From AP-15 sp963724435 (lineage in GTDB: Bacteria > Pseudomonadota > Alphaproteobacteria > ATCC43930 > CGMCC-115725), in the NCBI GenBank assembly GCA_963724435.1, contig CAVRUN010000001.1, forward strand, positions 682,001-746,000: 64,000 nt of DNA, in the 5' to 3' direction. The notes under the pieces are model-generated. The model was not told where the DNA came from. It saw nothing but the letters and a program-made list of their open reading frames with translations, and did no database searches. The position numbers were made by a program, and so were the translations under genes. This document shows, piece after piece, positions 33,714 to 41,739 of the stretch; the first letter of the stretch is position 1; every line of letters begins with the position of its first letter.

Positions 33714-34892
33714 ATGCTGCAGATGGCCGCGCGCATGGGCGTGCTCGGCACCGAGACTGCGTTTGAAGTCTTGGCCCGCGCTAACGCGCTTGCAGCCCAG
33801 GGGCGTTCGATTATAAACCTCGGCATCGGCCAGCCCGATTTTCCGACACCGACGCATATTGTCGAGGCCGGCCGCAAGGCGCTCGCCGATGGTCATCACG
33901 GCTACACGCCGGCGAACGGCGTCCCGCAGCTGCGCGAAGCGGTTGCGGCCGACCTCTATCGCCGTCATCGCGTCGAGGTGTCGCCGGCGCAAGTGCTGGT
34001 CGTGCCTGGCGGCAAGGTCACGATGTTTTTCGCGATCCTGATGTTTGGCGAGCCAGGGGCGGAGATCCTATACCCGAACCCGGGCTTTCCGATCTATGAG
34101 AGTGTAATCCGCTTTTCCGGTGCCGTACCGGTGCCGATCCCGCTCTACGAACGCGCCGGCTTTTCTTTCAGCGCCGCCGAGGTGCTCGACAAAATTACTC
34201 CGAGCACTCGGCTAATCATTATCAACAGCCCGGCCAATCCGACCGGCGGCGTCGTGCCGCGCGCCGAATTCGATCGGCTCGTCGCCGGGCTCGAGCGCCA
34301 TCCGCAAGTCGCGATTTTGAGCGACGAGATCTATGGCGAAATCCTTTATGACGGCGCTAAGCATGTCAGCCTGCTCGGCTATCCCTCGATCCGCGACCGA
34401 CTGATCCTGCTCGACGGCTGGAGCAAGACCTATGCGATGACCGGCTGGCGCATGGGGTACGGGGTTTGGCCGCCAGCGCTGTTCGCAGCGGCCGAGCGGC
34501 TCGCGATCAATTGCCATTCCTGCGTCAACGCCGCGGCGCAATTCGCTGGTATCGCCGCATTGACCGGCCCGCGCGAGCCGGTCGAGCGCATGGTCGCCGC
34601 CTTTGCCGCGCGCCGCCGATTCATCGTCGAGGCATTGAACGAGCTACCCGGTTTTCGCTGCGCCAACCCCGGCGGGGCCTTTTACACATTCCCGAATGTG
34701 ACCGGAACCGGGCTCGACGCGCGCACCTTGCAAAACCGCATGCTCGAAGAAGCCGGGGTCGCGACCATCGCCGGGACCAGCTTTGGCGAATTCGGTGAGC
34801 GGTATCTGCGGTTTTCCTATGCCAATAGCCGTGAGGCGATTGCTGAGGCGATCGAGCGGATCCGCAAGCTTCTTGGAAACTTGTCCGGCTGA
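33714..34892 (+). CDS. Class I/II PLP-dependent aminotransferase
   Basis: This 392-residue fold type I aminotransferase is of the AspC/AAT-like subgroup. Lys238 in LDGWSKTYAMTGWRMGY is the PLP lysine. Other blocks are INLGIGQPDFPTP, YTPANGVPQLREA, SPANPTGGV and LSDEIYGEILY. It probably acts on an amino acid imported by the preceding Liv transporter, but the donor/acceptor pair is unknown. GAGGAGGAAAC precedes the ATG at 33714. A 13-bp palindrome, TTTCGC-T-GCGAAA, at 33680-33692 lies between livM and this gene and could be an operator. Confidence 0.92.
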   Translation: MLQMAARMGVLGTETAFEVLARANALAAQGRSIINLGIGQPDFPTPTHIVEAGRKALADGHHGYTPANGVPQLREAVAADLYRRHRVEVSPAQVLVVPGGKVTMFFAILMFGEPGAEILYPNPGFPIYESVIRFSGAVPVPIPLYERAGFSFSAAEVLDKITPSTRLIIINSPANPTGGVVPRAEFDRLVAGLERHPQVAILSDEIYGEILYDGAKHVSLLGYPSIRDRLILLDGWSKTYAMTGWRMGYGVWPPALFAAAERLAINCHSCVNAAAQFAGIAALTGPREPVERMVAAFAARRRFIVEALNELPGFRCANPGGAFYTFPNVTGTGLDARTLQNRMLEEAGVATIAGTSFGEFGERYLRFSYANSREAIAEAIERIRKLLGNLSG

Positions 34893-34965
34893 GCGTTGCG
34901 GCGCCGGTGATAATTGACTAGAAATTAGGCATAGGGTGCTAATCATCCAGCATGAGGCCGGCATC

Positions 34966-34981
34966 TGCACAAAATAGTGCA
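34966..34981. promoter_or_regulatory. NtrC-like dyad upstream of glnB
   Basis: TGCAC-AAAATA-GTGCA is a perfect 5-bp dyad that resembles the NtrC enhancer consensus (TGCAC-N7-GTGCA), but its spacer is one base shorter. It lies about 24 bases before the -24 element of the sigma-54 promoter. Regulation by nitrogen status is what this arrangement suggests. Confidence 0.4.
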
Positions 34982-35004
34982 ACTCCCGCATCGCCGAAGC
35001 CGCT

Positions 35005-35020
35005 TGGCACGGGTTATGCT
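35005..35020 (+). promoter_or_regulatory. Predicted sigma-54 promoter of glnB
   Basis: TGGCACGGGTTATGCT matches the sigma-54 consensus TGGCAC-N5-TTGCW with the invariant GG and GC exactly ten bases apart and one mismatch (A for the first T of TTGC). It lies 48 bases before the glnB ATG, a normal leader length. Nitrogen-regulated transcription of glnB-glnA from such promoters is established in other proteobacteria. Confidence 0.65.
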
Positions 35021-35067
35021 CAGTTTTTAGCGGCCATGGGCTGTTGTCAGGGAGAAATTGACCCGCG

Positions 35068-35406
35068 ATGAAAAAGATCGAGGCCATCATCAAGCCGTTC
35101 AAGCTCGACGAGGTGAAGGACGCCCTTCATGCGGTCGGGATCCAGGGTATTACGGTCACCGAGGCCAAGGGGTTTGGGCGCCAGAAAGGCCATACCGAGT
35201 TGTATCGCGGCGCCGAATACGTCGTCGACTTCCTGCCTAAGGTGAAGATCGAAGTGGTCATGGAGGACTCGCTGGTCGAGCGCGCTGTCGAGGCGATTCA
35301 GCAGGCAGCCCATACCGGCCGGATCGGCGACGGTAAGATTTTTGTCGCAAACGTCGACGAAGCGATCCGCATCCGGACCGGAGAACGCGGCCCGGATGCC
35401 ATTTGA
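35068..35406 (+). CDS. glnB: Nitrogen regulatory protein P-II
   Basis: The 112-residue PII signal protein has Tyr51 in the T-loop (ELYRGAEYVVDF) as the uridylylation site; the ATP/2-oxoglutarate-binding blocks are KGFGRQKGHTE and TGRIGDGKIFV. It reports carbon/nitrogen balance to NtrB and the glutamine synthetase adenylyltransferase. It precedes glnA by 162 bases, the usual alphaproteobacterial glnBA order, under the sigma-54-like promoter at 35005. Confidence 0.98.
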   Translation: MKKIEAIIKPFKLDEVKDALHAVGIQGITVTEAKGFGRQKGHTELYRGAEYVVDFLPKVKIEVVMEDSLVERAVEAIQQAAHTGRIGDGKIFVANVDEAIRIRTGERGPDAI

Positions 35407-35568
35407 GCCGCTCGATCCGGTGCGACCTATAGTCGTCGCGCAGAGCCGGCAAAACGGCGGCTATATGTCCGCGGCTGCGGTGGTTCCGAGCTGATGTGAG
35501 GCATCGGTCAATCAGCGAGTGCGGACCATTCTGTATTTGTCGTTAACTCAAACCAATGGAACAGGAAG

Positions 35569-36979
35569 ATGTCGGACACTGGCGATGTGATGGCGCTGAT
35601 CAAGGAGCACGAAGTCAAATATGTCGACTTCCGGTTTACCGATCCGCGCGGCAAGTGGCAGCATCTGGCGCATCATCTGCGCACGATCAGCGAGAATTTC
35701 TTGAATGACGGGATCATGTTTGACGGCTCGTCGATCGCCGGGTGGAAGGCGATCAACGAGAGTGACATGATGCTGGTGCCGGATTGCAAGACCGCGGTGT
35801 TGGACCCGTTTGCGGCGCAGACCTCGTTGATCATCTTTTGCGATGTGCACGAGCCGCTGACCGGCCAGCCCTATGCCCGCGATCCGCGCTCGACCGCCAA
35901 GAAAGCCGAGCAATACCTGATCGCCTCAGGGATCGGCGACACCGCCTATTTTGGCCCCGAGGCGGAATTCTTTATCTTTGACGATGTCCGCTATGCGACC
36001 GGCATGAATGGTGCCATGTACGCGATCGAACTCGTCGGAGGGGCCCTATGTCTCGGGTAAAGAGTTCCCCGACGGCAATACCGGCCACCGCCCGCCGATC
36101 AAAGGCGGCTATTTCCCGGTGCCGCCGGTCGACAGCCAGGCCGATCTCAGAGCCGAGATGCTGAGCGTGATGGCCGATATGGGGCTCAAGGTCGAAAAGC
36201 ACCATCATGAGGTGGCGCCCTCTCAGGCCGAACTCGGTTTCGAGTTTTCGACCCTGGTGTCGACCGCCGACAACATGCAAATTTACAAATACGTCGTCCA
36301 CAATGTCGCCCAGCAATACGGCAAGACCGCGACCTTTATGCCCAAGCCGGTCATGGGCGACAACGGCTCGGGCATGCATGTCCACCAATCGTTGTGGAAA
36401 AACGAAAACACTTTGTTCGCCGGTAATCTTTACGCCGATTTGAGCGAGACCGCGCTTTACTATATCGGCGGGATCATCCGCCATGCGAAGGCGATCAACG
36501 CCTTTACCAACCCGACGACCAACAGCTACAAGCGGCTCATTCCCGGGTTCGAGGCGCCGGTGTTGCTGGCCTATTCGTCGCGCAACCGCTCGGCCTCATG
36601 CCGCATCCCGTTTGTGTCGAGCCCCAAGGCCAAGCGCGTCGAGGTGCGCTATCCCGACCCCGCCGCCAACCCCTATCTCGGCTTTGCCGCGATGCTGATG
36701 GCCGGGCTCGACGGCATCCAGAACAAGATTCACCCGGGCGACCCGATCGACAAAAACCTCTACGATCTGCCGCCCGAGGAGTTGAAGGACATCCCGGTGG
36801 TGTGCGGCTCGTTGCGCGAGGCGTTGGGCGAACTCAGCCGCGACCACGCGTTTTTGTTAAAGGGCGATGTCTTCACCCGCGACCAGATCGAGGCCTATAT
36901 CGAACTGAAATGGGAGGAGGTCTACAATTTCGAGCACACCCCCCACCCCATCGAATACCAAATGTATTACAGCGTTTAG
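35569..36979 (+). pseudogene. glnA: Type I glutamine synthetase, reading frame broken by a one-base insertion
   Basis: The gene codes for a GlnA of 469 residues if one base is removed. Frame 1 runs from ATG 35569 (MSDTGDVMALIKEHEVKYVD) to about residue 153 (GMNGAMYAI) and then stops at 36060. The family sequence continues in the next frame as SSEGPYVSGKEFPDGN to the normal C-terminus at 36979. The DNA reads ATCGAACTCG where ATCGACTCG would give the expected I-D-S, so an extra A at 36029-36030 is the likely cause. Catalytic blocks are otherwise intact: GPEAEFFIFD, GHRPPIKGGYFPVPP, MHVHQSLW, and NLYDLPPEE with the adenylylation Tyr. An intact nitrogen-assimilation operon makes sequencing error a serious alternative to a true pseudogene. 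Confidence 0.9.
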
Positions 36980-37034
36980 TCGTTAACCCGCTGACTAAGG
37001 ACTTTGCGGTAGGTATTGCGTGATGTCATCAAGA

Positions 37035-37067
37035 AATCAGCGCCCCTAATCGAGAGGGGCGCTGATT
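37035..37067. terminator. Strong hairpin between glnA and a convergent amidohydrolase gene
   Basis: AATCAGCGCCCCT (37035-37047) and AGGGGCGCTGATT (37055-37067) form a perfect 13-bp stem with a 7-base loop. It lies between the convergent stops of glnA (36979) and the amidohydrolase (37087). The minus-strand side is followed by TTTCTT; the plus side has only the TT of the stem. A bidirectional terminator is the best reading. Confidence 0.75.
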
Positions 37068-37086
37068 CGCTGTGCCGCGGGCCAGG

Positions 37087-38562
37087 TTACTCGGCGGCGA
37101 TGCCGGTCGGGGTTTGTGCTGCTGCCGCGAGCACGGCGGCGGCCTCCTTGGCGACACGGGTGCCCTCGAAGAAGCGAGGGTTTTGCGTGCCCCACAGCCG
37201 CACCGCGTTGGCAAAGGTAAAGTCGCGGAAATTGCCGGGCGTGATGTGGCCGTCTTCGACCAGCTCATAGGCTTCGGGCAACGGGTGGCGCATATCGATC
37301 ACATCGAAATGCCCGATATCCGAGCTAAAGATCGCGTTCAGCTTTGACCCGAACGGGTTGCTGCGGCCGAACGCGGTCGCGTTCATCCGGTCATCGGCTT
37401 CGCAGCCGAAATAGTACGGCTTGGCGTAGAGATCGACCCAATCTTCCTTGCGGCTGATCTTGCAGGCCGAGAAATCATCGATGTTCTCGATGTTGCCGGT
37501 CAGATACGCCAGTTCGGGGTCGGGGAGCCCGCCGCGCTCGCGCAACACCGCCGCGATATCGTCATAGCCGTATCTCTCGACCAGGCTCATCAATTTGGCG
37601 CGGTCGAGCTTGTCCGGGTGCATCCGCTCCAACGCCTTGGCGCTGCGCCGCTCCCAATGCTCGATCAGATCGCCGAACAATTGGCTGGCCCAGCCGACAC
37701 CACCCTCGAGAAAGGCAAACCGCAACTCCGGAAAGCGCCGAGTAACGCCACCCAAGAAGATCGCCTTGGCGGTCGCATGCCCGGCGGCGGCGAAATGGCC
37801 GATATGGTTGTAGGTGAAATTGGTTGGCGACAACCGCAGGCCCTGATTGCTCGACGCGCTGTGGAAGGTCGGGGCGATGCCCAATTCGACGCATTTCTTC
37901 CACACCGGGTCATAGTCGTACTCGCTGTCGAGGCCGAGCACGTCGTACCACACCGCAAACCGCGCGGTGTCGGGGTCGTTGGCGTTTATCGCCGGCACCT
38001 TGCGCGCCATGTTGCTGCCGAACATGCCGACCTTGGAGCCGAGCTGTTTGGTGACGAATTCGAGCTCAGCGATGGCTTCCTCGGGGGTGTGCATCGGGAT
38101 GATCGCCGCCGGCGTCAACCGGTCGCCGAGACCGCTGAAATAATCGGCCGAGACGACGTTGTAGGCGCGGATTACGGCGCGGCGGGTGGCGTCGTCCTGG
38201 ATGCGCGGCAGGCGCAGCCCGGCGGTCGGGTAGACGATGACAAAGTCGAGACCCAGCTCGTCGAGGCGGTCGTAAAGCAGCTTTGGCATCATCGCGGTGG
38301 CGCGGTCGAGCGTGTTCTCCGCCTGACGGGCCATAAACCCCTGTTGCGGAATGCGCCGGTGGCGGCGCTCGTCGACCGTCATCGTCAACGAGTCGCGGGT
38401 TACCCCCATCGCCTTGAGAAACCCGTCCGCGGCGAGATCGCCGCCGACCTTGCGCATCTTGTCGCTGAACACCGGATCGTACTCGACCCAATGACCGTCG
38501 CCATCGACGATCGGGTGGTCGATTTTCGAACGGACCTGTTCAGGGGTCATATGCGCGCTCAT
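37087..38562 (-). CDS. Amidohydrolase family 2 protein
   Basis: The 491-residue TIM-barrel metal hydrolase/decarboxylase belongs to the amidohydrolase-2 family (PF04909 type). It shows IVDGDGHWVEYDPVF in place of the canonical HxH at the N-terminus, PTFHSASSNQG and NHIGHFAAAGHATAK in the middle, and FSSDIGHFDV with the late metal Asp. Relatives include ACMSD-like decarboxylases and many uncharacterised proteins. Start ATG 38562 has CCGGAG 7 bases upstream; an ATG at 38589 has none. It converges with glnA across the hairpin. Confidence 0.82.
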   Translation of the reverse strand: MSAHMTPEQVRSKIDHPIVDGDGHWVEYDPVFSDKMRKVGGDLAADGFLKAMGVTRDSLTMTVDERRHRRIPQQGFMARQAENTLDRATAMMPKLLYDRLDELGLDFVIVYPTAGLRLPRIQDDATRRAVIRAYNVVSADYFSGLGDRLTPAAIIPMHTPEEAIAELEFVTKQLGSKVGMFGSNMARKVPAINANDPDTARFAVWYDVLGLDSEYDYDPVWKKCVELGIAPTFHSASSNQGLRLSPTNFTYNHIGHFAAAGHATAKAIFLGGVTRRFPELRFAFLEGGVGWASQLFGDLIEHWERRSAKALERMHPDKLDRAKLMSLVERYGYDDIAAVLRERGGLPDPELAYLTGNIENIDDFSACKISRKEDWVDLYAKPYYFGCEADDRMNATAFGRSNPFGSKLNAIFSSDIGHFDVIDMRHPLPEAYELVEDGHITPGNFRDFTFANAVRLWGTQNPRFFEGTRVAKEAAAVLAAAAQTPTGIAAE

Positions 38563-38714
38563 GGATTGGCTCCGGAATAGTTTGCTCATTCAGCGCACGC
38601 TATCGTGAGCCTGCCTGTCATGAGCGCCAACCATGATTTGCCCCGGAGGCCTGCACCTGACGCATGGAGCCCCCGACAAAACCGACCCCGTCCCTCCTGC
38701 CCGGCATTTCAAGG

Positions 38715-38883
38715 TTTCCCGTCAACCGGGAAAGAACCGCGAATTTTCTCTTCTAGTGCCCGGCGCCGCCTAAATAATGGAAGTAGTACAATGTCTTAAA
38801 GACGATTTCCCGTGGCACACAAATCGGGAATTCTTTTGATGTAGACGGGAATTCTTTTCACCAAACCGGGAATTGACGGGAAT
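38715..38883. repeat. Cluster of CGGGAATT boxes, three in 21-bp register
   Basis: CGGGAATT begins at 38825, 38846 and 38867, exactly 21 bases apart; the first two extend to CGGGAATTCTTTT. A further CGGGAAT lies at 38877. Inverted copies (TTTCCCG) lie at 38715-38721, opposite CGGGAAA at 38727-38733, and at 38806-38812. A spacing of two helix turns puts the boxes on one face of DNA, as for iterons or operator arrays, or for transposase-binding repeats at an element end. No adjacent gene explains them. Confidence 0.7.
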
Positions 38884-39159
38884 AGCCGCGGTTACGCCGC
38901 GCCTCGCGATAGCCTGCAGCCGGTCATTCTCTCTTTACCCTGGCACTTTCGACTGAGCTATCCGTTCCACCCCTTTTTGAAGATCAGTTATGTATCGCTT
39001 TGTTAACCGCACTCCCATCTGTCCCAGCCGGGTCCGCGGTCGTGCGGCAAGCGCATACCATGCGATCGTGGCATTTTTGCTTTTTATGTTTGGCCTCTTC
39101 GCCAGGTCCCGGGCCACGGGTGCCCGCGCATGCCGAACCGGGCAAAAGGAAGCGCATCA

Positions 39160-39510
39160 TTAATGCTGAAGACTCACGGTCGGGAGAAAATCTGCCGTCG
39201 GCCGGTGGGGATTGAACCCTGGCAGATTATCGCGTGCCCAAACCGCAAACGCCCAAACGTCACCCGACCAAGCGAGGAGCGGCGTCGGCACACCATCCGG
39301 ATGGTCACGGAGAAATTTCTCGTAGTCGCCCACCATATCGCGCGTCGGATCACCGGCTGACACGGGCTGCAACAGCACCGCAGTGGTAATGAGTCCGACC
39401 TGCTGCCACGAAGGAAGTGGTGAACCTGCCCGCACGGCAGCCGAAATGGCAGCGACGAACGGGATGTCGCCTGTCTGGTCAGCCTCGAGCGCTGGGCGCG
39501 CAATGGCCAA
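39160..39510 (-). CDS. Doubtful hypothetical protein or gene fragment
   Basis: An open frame of 116 codons begins at a TTG with no ribosome site. The translation has a protein-like composition in its second half (VPTPLLAWSGDVWAFAVWAR), but I recognise no family. It could be a decayed gene end or chance. It is listed because the surrounding kilobase has nothing better. Confidence 0.22.
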   Translation of the reverse strand: MAIARPALEADQTGDIPFVAAISAAVRAGSPLPSWQQVGLITTAVLLQPVSAGDPTRDMVGDYEKFLRDHPDGVPTPLLAWSGDVWAFAVWARDNLPGFNPHRPTADFLPTVSLQH

Positions 39511-39531
39511 GATGGCCGTCCCGAGCCTGTA

Positions 39532-39633
39532 ATGGAGTTACGCGTGACCCAGGCGTTTCGGCTTGAGGATGGCGAGTGGCGTCTCGTCCATCGCCACGCG
39601 CACGCGCTCGCACAGAAACGCGAGCCCGGGTAA
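39532..39633 (+). pseudogene. C-terminal remnant of a SnoaL/DUF4440-like protein
   Basis: Thirty-three codons read MELRVTQAFRLEDGEWRLVH and go on with RHAHALAQK before a TAA. The pattern R-V-T-x-x-F-R-x-E-D-G-E-W-R-L-V-H-R-H is the usual C-terminus of NTF2-like SnoaL_3/DUF4440 proteins, whose full length is about 120-150 residues. The N-terminal part is missing upstream, so this is a remnant. It ends 18 bases before the stop of the convergent deacylase gene. Confidence 0.5.
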
Positions 39634-39651
39634 GTCAGCAAACTCCCGCTA

Positions 39652-41106
39652 TCAGTGGGCCTCGGCCTGCATCTGTTGCCGCCGCAACGCCCTCCCGGGT
39701 CGCTCACCGCTGGGTTTGCCTTCGACCCAAACCGGGATGCCATTGACGAAGACGTGCTCGATGCCGGCGGCGGGCGTCGTCGGTTTTTCGAAGGTTGCGC
39801 GGTCGAGGACCGCGGCGGGATCGAAGACCGTAATATCGGCATAAGCGCCCGCGACCACGGCTCCGCGGCTGCTAAGGCCGAACCGCGCCGCTGGCAGGCC
39901 GGTCATCTTGCGCACTGCCTCTTCCAGCCCGAACAGGCCGAGATCGCGGCAGTAATGTCCGAGGACGCGCGGAAACGTGCCCCACAGCCGTGGGTGCGGG
40001 TGGAAATCGTGCGGCAGCCCGTCAGACCCGATCATCGTATGGGGAAAGCTGAGCACCCGCTGCACGTCGGGCTCATCCATCGTCCAATAGATTGCGCCGG
40101 CGGGCTGCAGCCGGTTGACGGCGTCCTCTATGCTGAGCCCCCAATCGGCGGCGATTGCCGCGAGTTCGCGTCCGGCCTGTTCCGGCGCGCTTTTCGACCA
40201 GGTGACCATCACCTTCGAGGCGCGCCCGGCCTGACCCGCGCTCAGCACGGTCGATGACGCGATATAGGGGTAGGCGTCGAGGCCGACCTCCTGCCCTTCT
40301 ATGGCCGCGGCGATAACGGGTAGCGTCGCTGCGGTGCGGCCAAAATTGGCCCGGCCGATCGTTTTGTGATGCGAGATCACGACCGGTATGCCCGCCGCGC
40401 GCCCGACCGCAAAGCTCTCATCGAGACTGTCGAGGACATGCTCGCCCTCGTTGCGCATATGGGTCGTGTAAAGCGCGCCGGCCGGATGCAACAGGGCTGC
40501 CAACGCCTCGATCTCGGCCGGTGGTGCATGCTCGGCCGGAGCATAGGCGAGCCCGCTCGACATCCCGATCGCGCCGGCGTCCAGCGCCTCCTGCAGTAAT
40601 TCGCGCATTTGGCTGATCTCGGCGCTTGCGGCCGGCCGGTCGAGCGCCGCCATCGACCCGACGCGCAAGGTCGAATGACCAACCAGGCAAGCGGCGTTGA
40701 CCGCGGCCGGGCTCCGGTCGAACGCCGCGAGATAGTCGGCAAATCGTCCATAGCGGTAATCGGCGGCGTCGCCGATCAGATCGAGCGGCGGGGGCGGTGC
40801 ATGGTCGATCGCGAGCGGCGCCAGGCTGATCCCGCAATTGCCGGTCACGACTGTTGTGACGCCCTGGCTCGCTTTCGCCGCCATTTCCGGGGTTGCCAAC
40901 AAGGCGCGGTCGTCATGGGTGTGAACGTCGATAAATCCGGGCGCGACGACCTTGCCCGATACATCGATCTCGCGTGCGCCCGTTACCTTGCCGACAGCGC
41001 CGACCTCGACAATTCGCTCGCCTGATATCGCGACATCGGCGCGAAACCGCGCCCGCCCACTGCCGTCGATAACCTCGCCACCACGCAAAATGCAATCGGT
41101 CATCAT
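39652..41106 (-). CDS. N-acyl-D-amino-acid deacylase-like amidohydrolase
   Basis: The enzyme has 484 residues and is of the D-aminoacylase/dihydroorotase-like group. The metal site shows GFIDVHTHDDRAL (HxH) near residue 65, TTVVTGNCGISLAP, ISHHKTIGR and MIGSDGLPHDFHPHPR (late Asp). It would release a free D-amino acid or an imidase product. Two ATGs (41106, 41103) start the conserved part; neither has a clear ribosome site, and the frame runs upstream into the lipoprotein gene (stop 41174). The two genes are on the same strand, 67 bases apart. Confidence 0.88.
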   Translation of the reverse strand: MMTDCILRGGEVIDGSGRARFRADVAISGERIVEVGAVGKVTGAREIDVSGKVVAPGFIDVHTHDDRALLATPEMAAKASQGVTTVVTGNCGISLAPLAIDHAPPPPLDLIGDAADYRYGRFADYLAAFDRSPAAVNAACLVGHSTLRVGSMAALDRPAASAEISQMRELLQEALDAGAIGMSSGLAYAPAEHAPPAEIEALAALLHPAGALYTTHMRNEGEHVLDSLDESFAVGRAAGIPVVISHHKTIGRANFGRTAATLPVIAAAIEGQEVGLDAYPYIASSTVLSAGQAGRASKVMVTWSKSAPEQAGRELAAIAADWGLSIEDAVNRLQPAGAIYWTMDEPDVQRVLSFPHTMIGSDGLPHDFHPHPRLWGTFPRVLGHYCRDLGLFGLEEAVRKMTGLPAARFGLSSRGAVVAGAYADITVFDPAAVLDRATFEKPTTPAAGIEHVFVNGIPVWVEGKPSGERPGRALRRQQMQAEAH

Positions 41107-41173
41107 CAAGTCTTTGCTGATTAGAAGTGTATCCCAGCAATTTACATCGATTTCGGCGCTTCGCGGGACCGTC

Positions 41174-41668
41174 TTACCCACCGTTGCCGATCGGGATGCT
41201 CGCCATTTGGGCGAGGGCGAGCCGCGGGGGTTGGATCAGTGTGTAAAAGGTATCGATCTGACAGCGCCAGCACAGCCCCGCCCACCAATTATTGGCGTCG
41301 ATTGCGACATAGGCTGTTTGACCGGCGGCAACCCCGAAATGAGCGAATTGGTTTGGTGCGACTCCGCGGCTGTCGACGGTGATCTCATAGTTCCCCGGCG
41401 GAACATCGTAATAGAAGGCGCGGCCCAGCGCCGCGACGCCGACAATCCGACCGTTGATCCGGAAATAGGGCTCTTCCCTGGTGATTTCCGGTTGATAGGT
41501 GCGGAAGACCCAGATCCGCGCCTCGCCGGGTGGCGGGTAGCTCGTCAGCAGCCGGTTCTTGGCGGCGAGTTGTTCCGGGCTATCCGCCGCACAACCGGCG
41601 AGCACGGCAGTGGTGAATATCATCACGCCAAAAGACCATAGCCATCGGGCGGCAACAGCTATCGACAT
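41174..41668 (-). CDS. Lipoprotein, DUF2846-like
   Basis: The protein has 164 residues. The type II signal peptide ends in lipobox VLAGC with Cys26. The mature part has ARIWVFRTY, FRINGRIVGVAALGRAFYYD, VPPGNYEITVDSRG and a C-terminal CWRCQIDTFY, the same architecture as the secreted protein at 5193-5690, so the two are paralogues. A ribosome site CGGAG precedes the ATG at 41668 by 8 bases. Probably anchored in the inner leaflet of the outer membrane; the function is unknown. Confidence 0.78.
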   Translation of the reverse strand: MSIAVAARWLWSFGVMIFTTAVLAGCAADSPEQLAAKNRLLTSYPPPGEARIWVFRTYQPEITREEPYFRINGRIVGVAALGRAFYYDVPPGNYEITVDSRGVAPNQFAHFGVAAGQTAYVAIDANNWWAGLCWRCQIDTFYTLIQPPRLALAQMASIPIGNGG

Positions 41669-41739
41669 TAACCATCTCCGAATTGAAAAAGCGCCTCATT
41701 GAGCCCGAAATCGCTGCCAGGCGCGAACTCGGCATATAT

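Larger units (their letters stand above)
38590..39651. other. Poorly coding stretch with repeats and gene remnants
   Basis: More than 1 kb separates two minus-strand amidohydrolase genes. It holds a cluster of CGGGAAtt boxes (38715-38883), a doubtful 60-codon frame on the minus strand at 38935-39117 with a GTG start and no ribosome site, an unrecognised frame at 39160-39510 and a C-terminal fragment of an NTF2-like protein at 39532-39633. No intact gene is convincing. It looks like a scar left by mobile DNA or gene decay. Confidence 0.5.

Noticed and set aside
36008..36979. The second half of glnA as an independent 323-residue gene
   Set aside because: It begins with out-of-frame residues and no ribosome site; it is the frameshifted continuation of glnA.
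38951..38975. tRNA-like D-arm (GGATAGCTCAGT on the minus strand)
   Set aside because: No acceptor stem, anticodon arm or T-arm could be paired around it.
38935..39117. A 60-codon minus-strand frame starting with GTG
   Set aside because: No ribosome site or recognised family; kept only as a note within the gene-poor region.
39198..39222. tRNA T-arm-like GGGTTCAATCCCC on the minus strand
   Set aside because: Only three base pairs of the T-stem form, and no other tRNA arms are found at the right distances.
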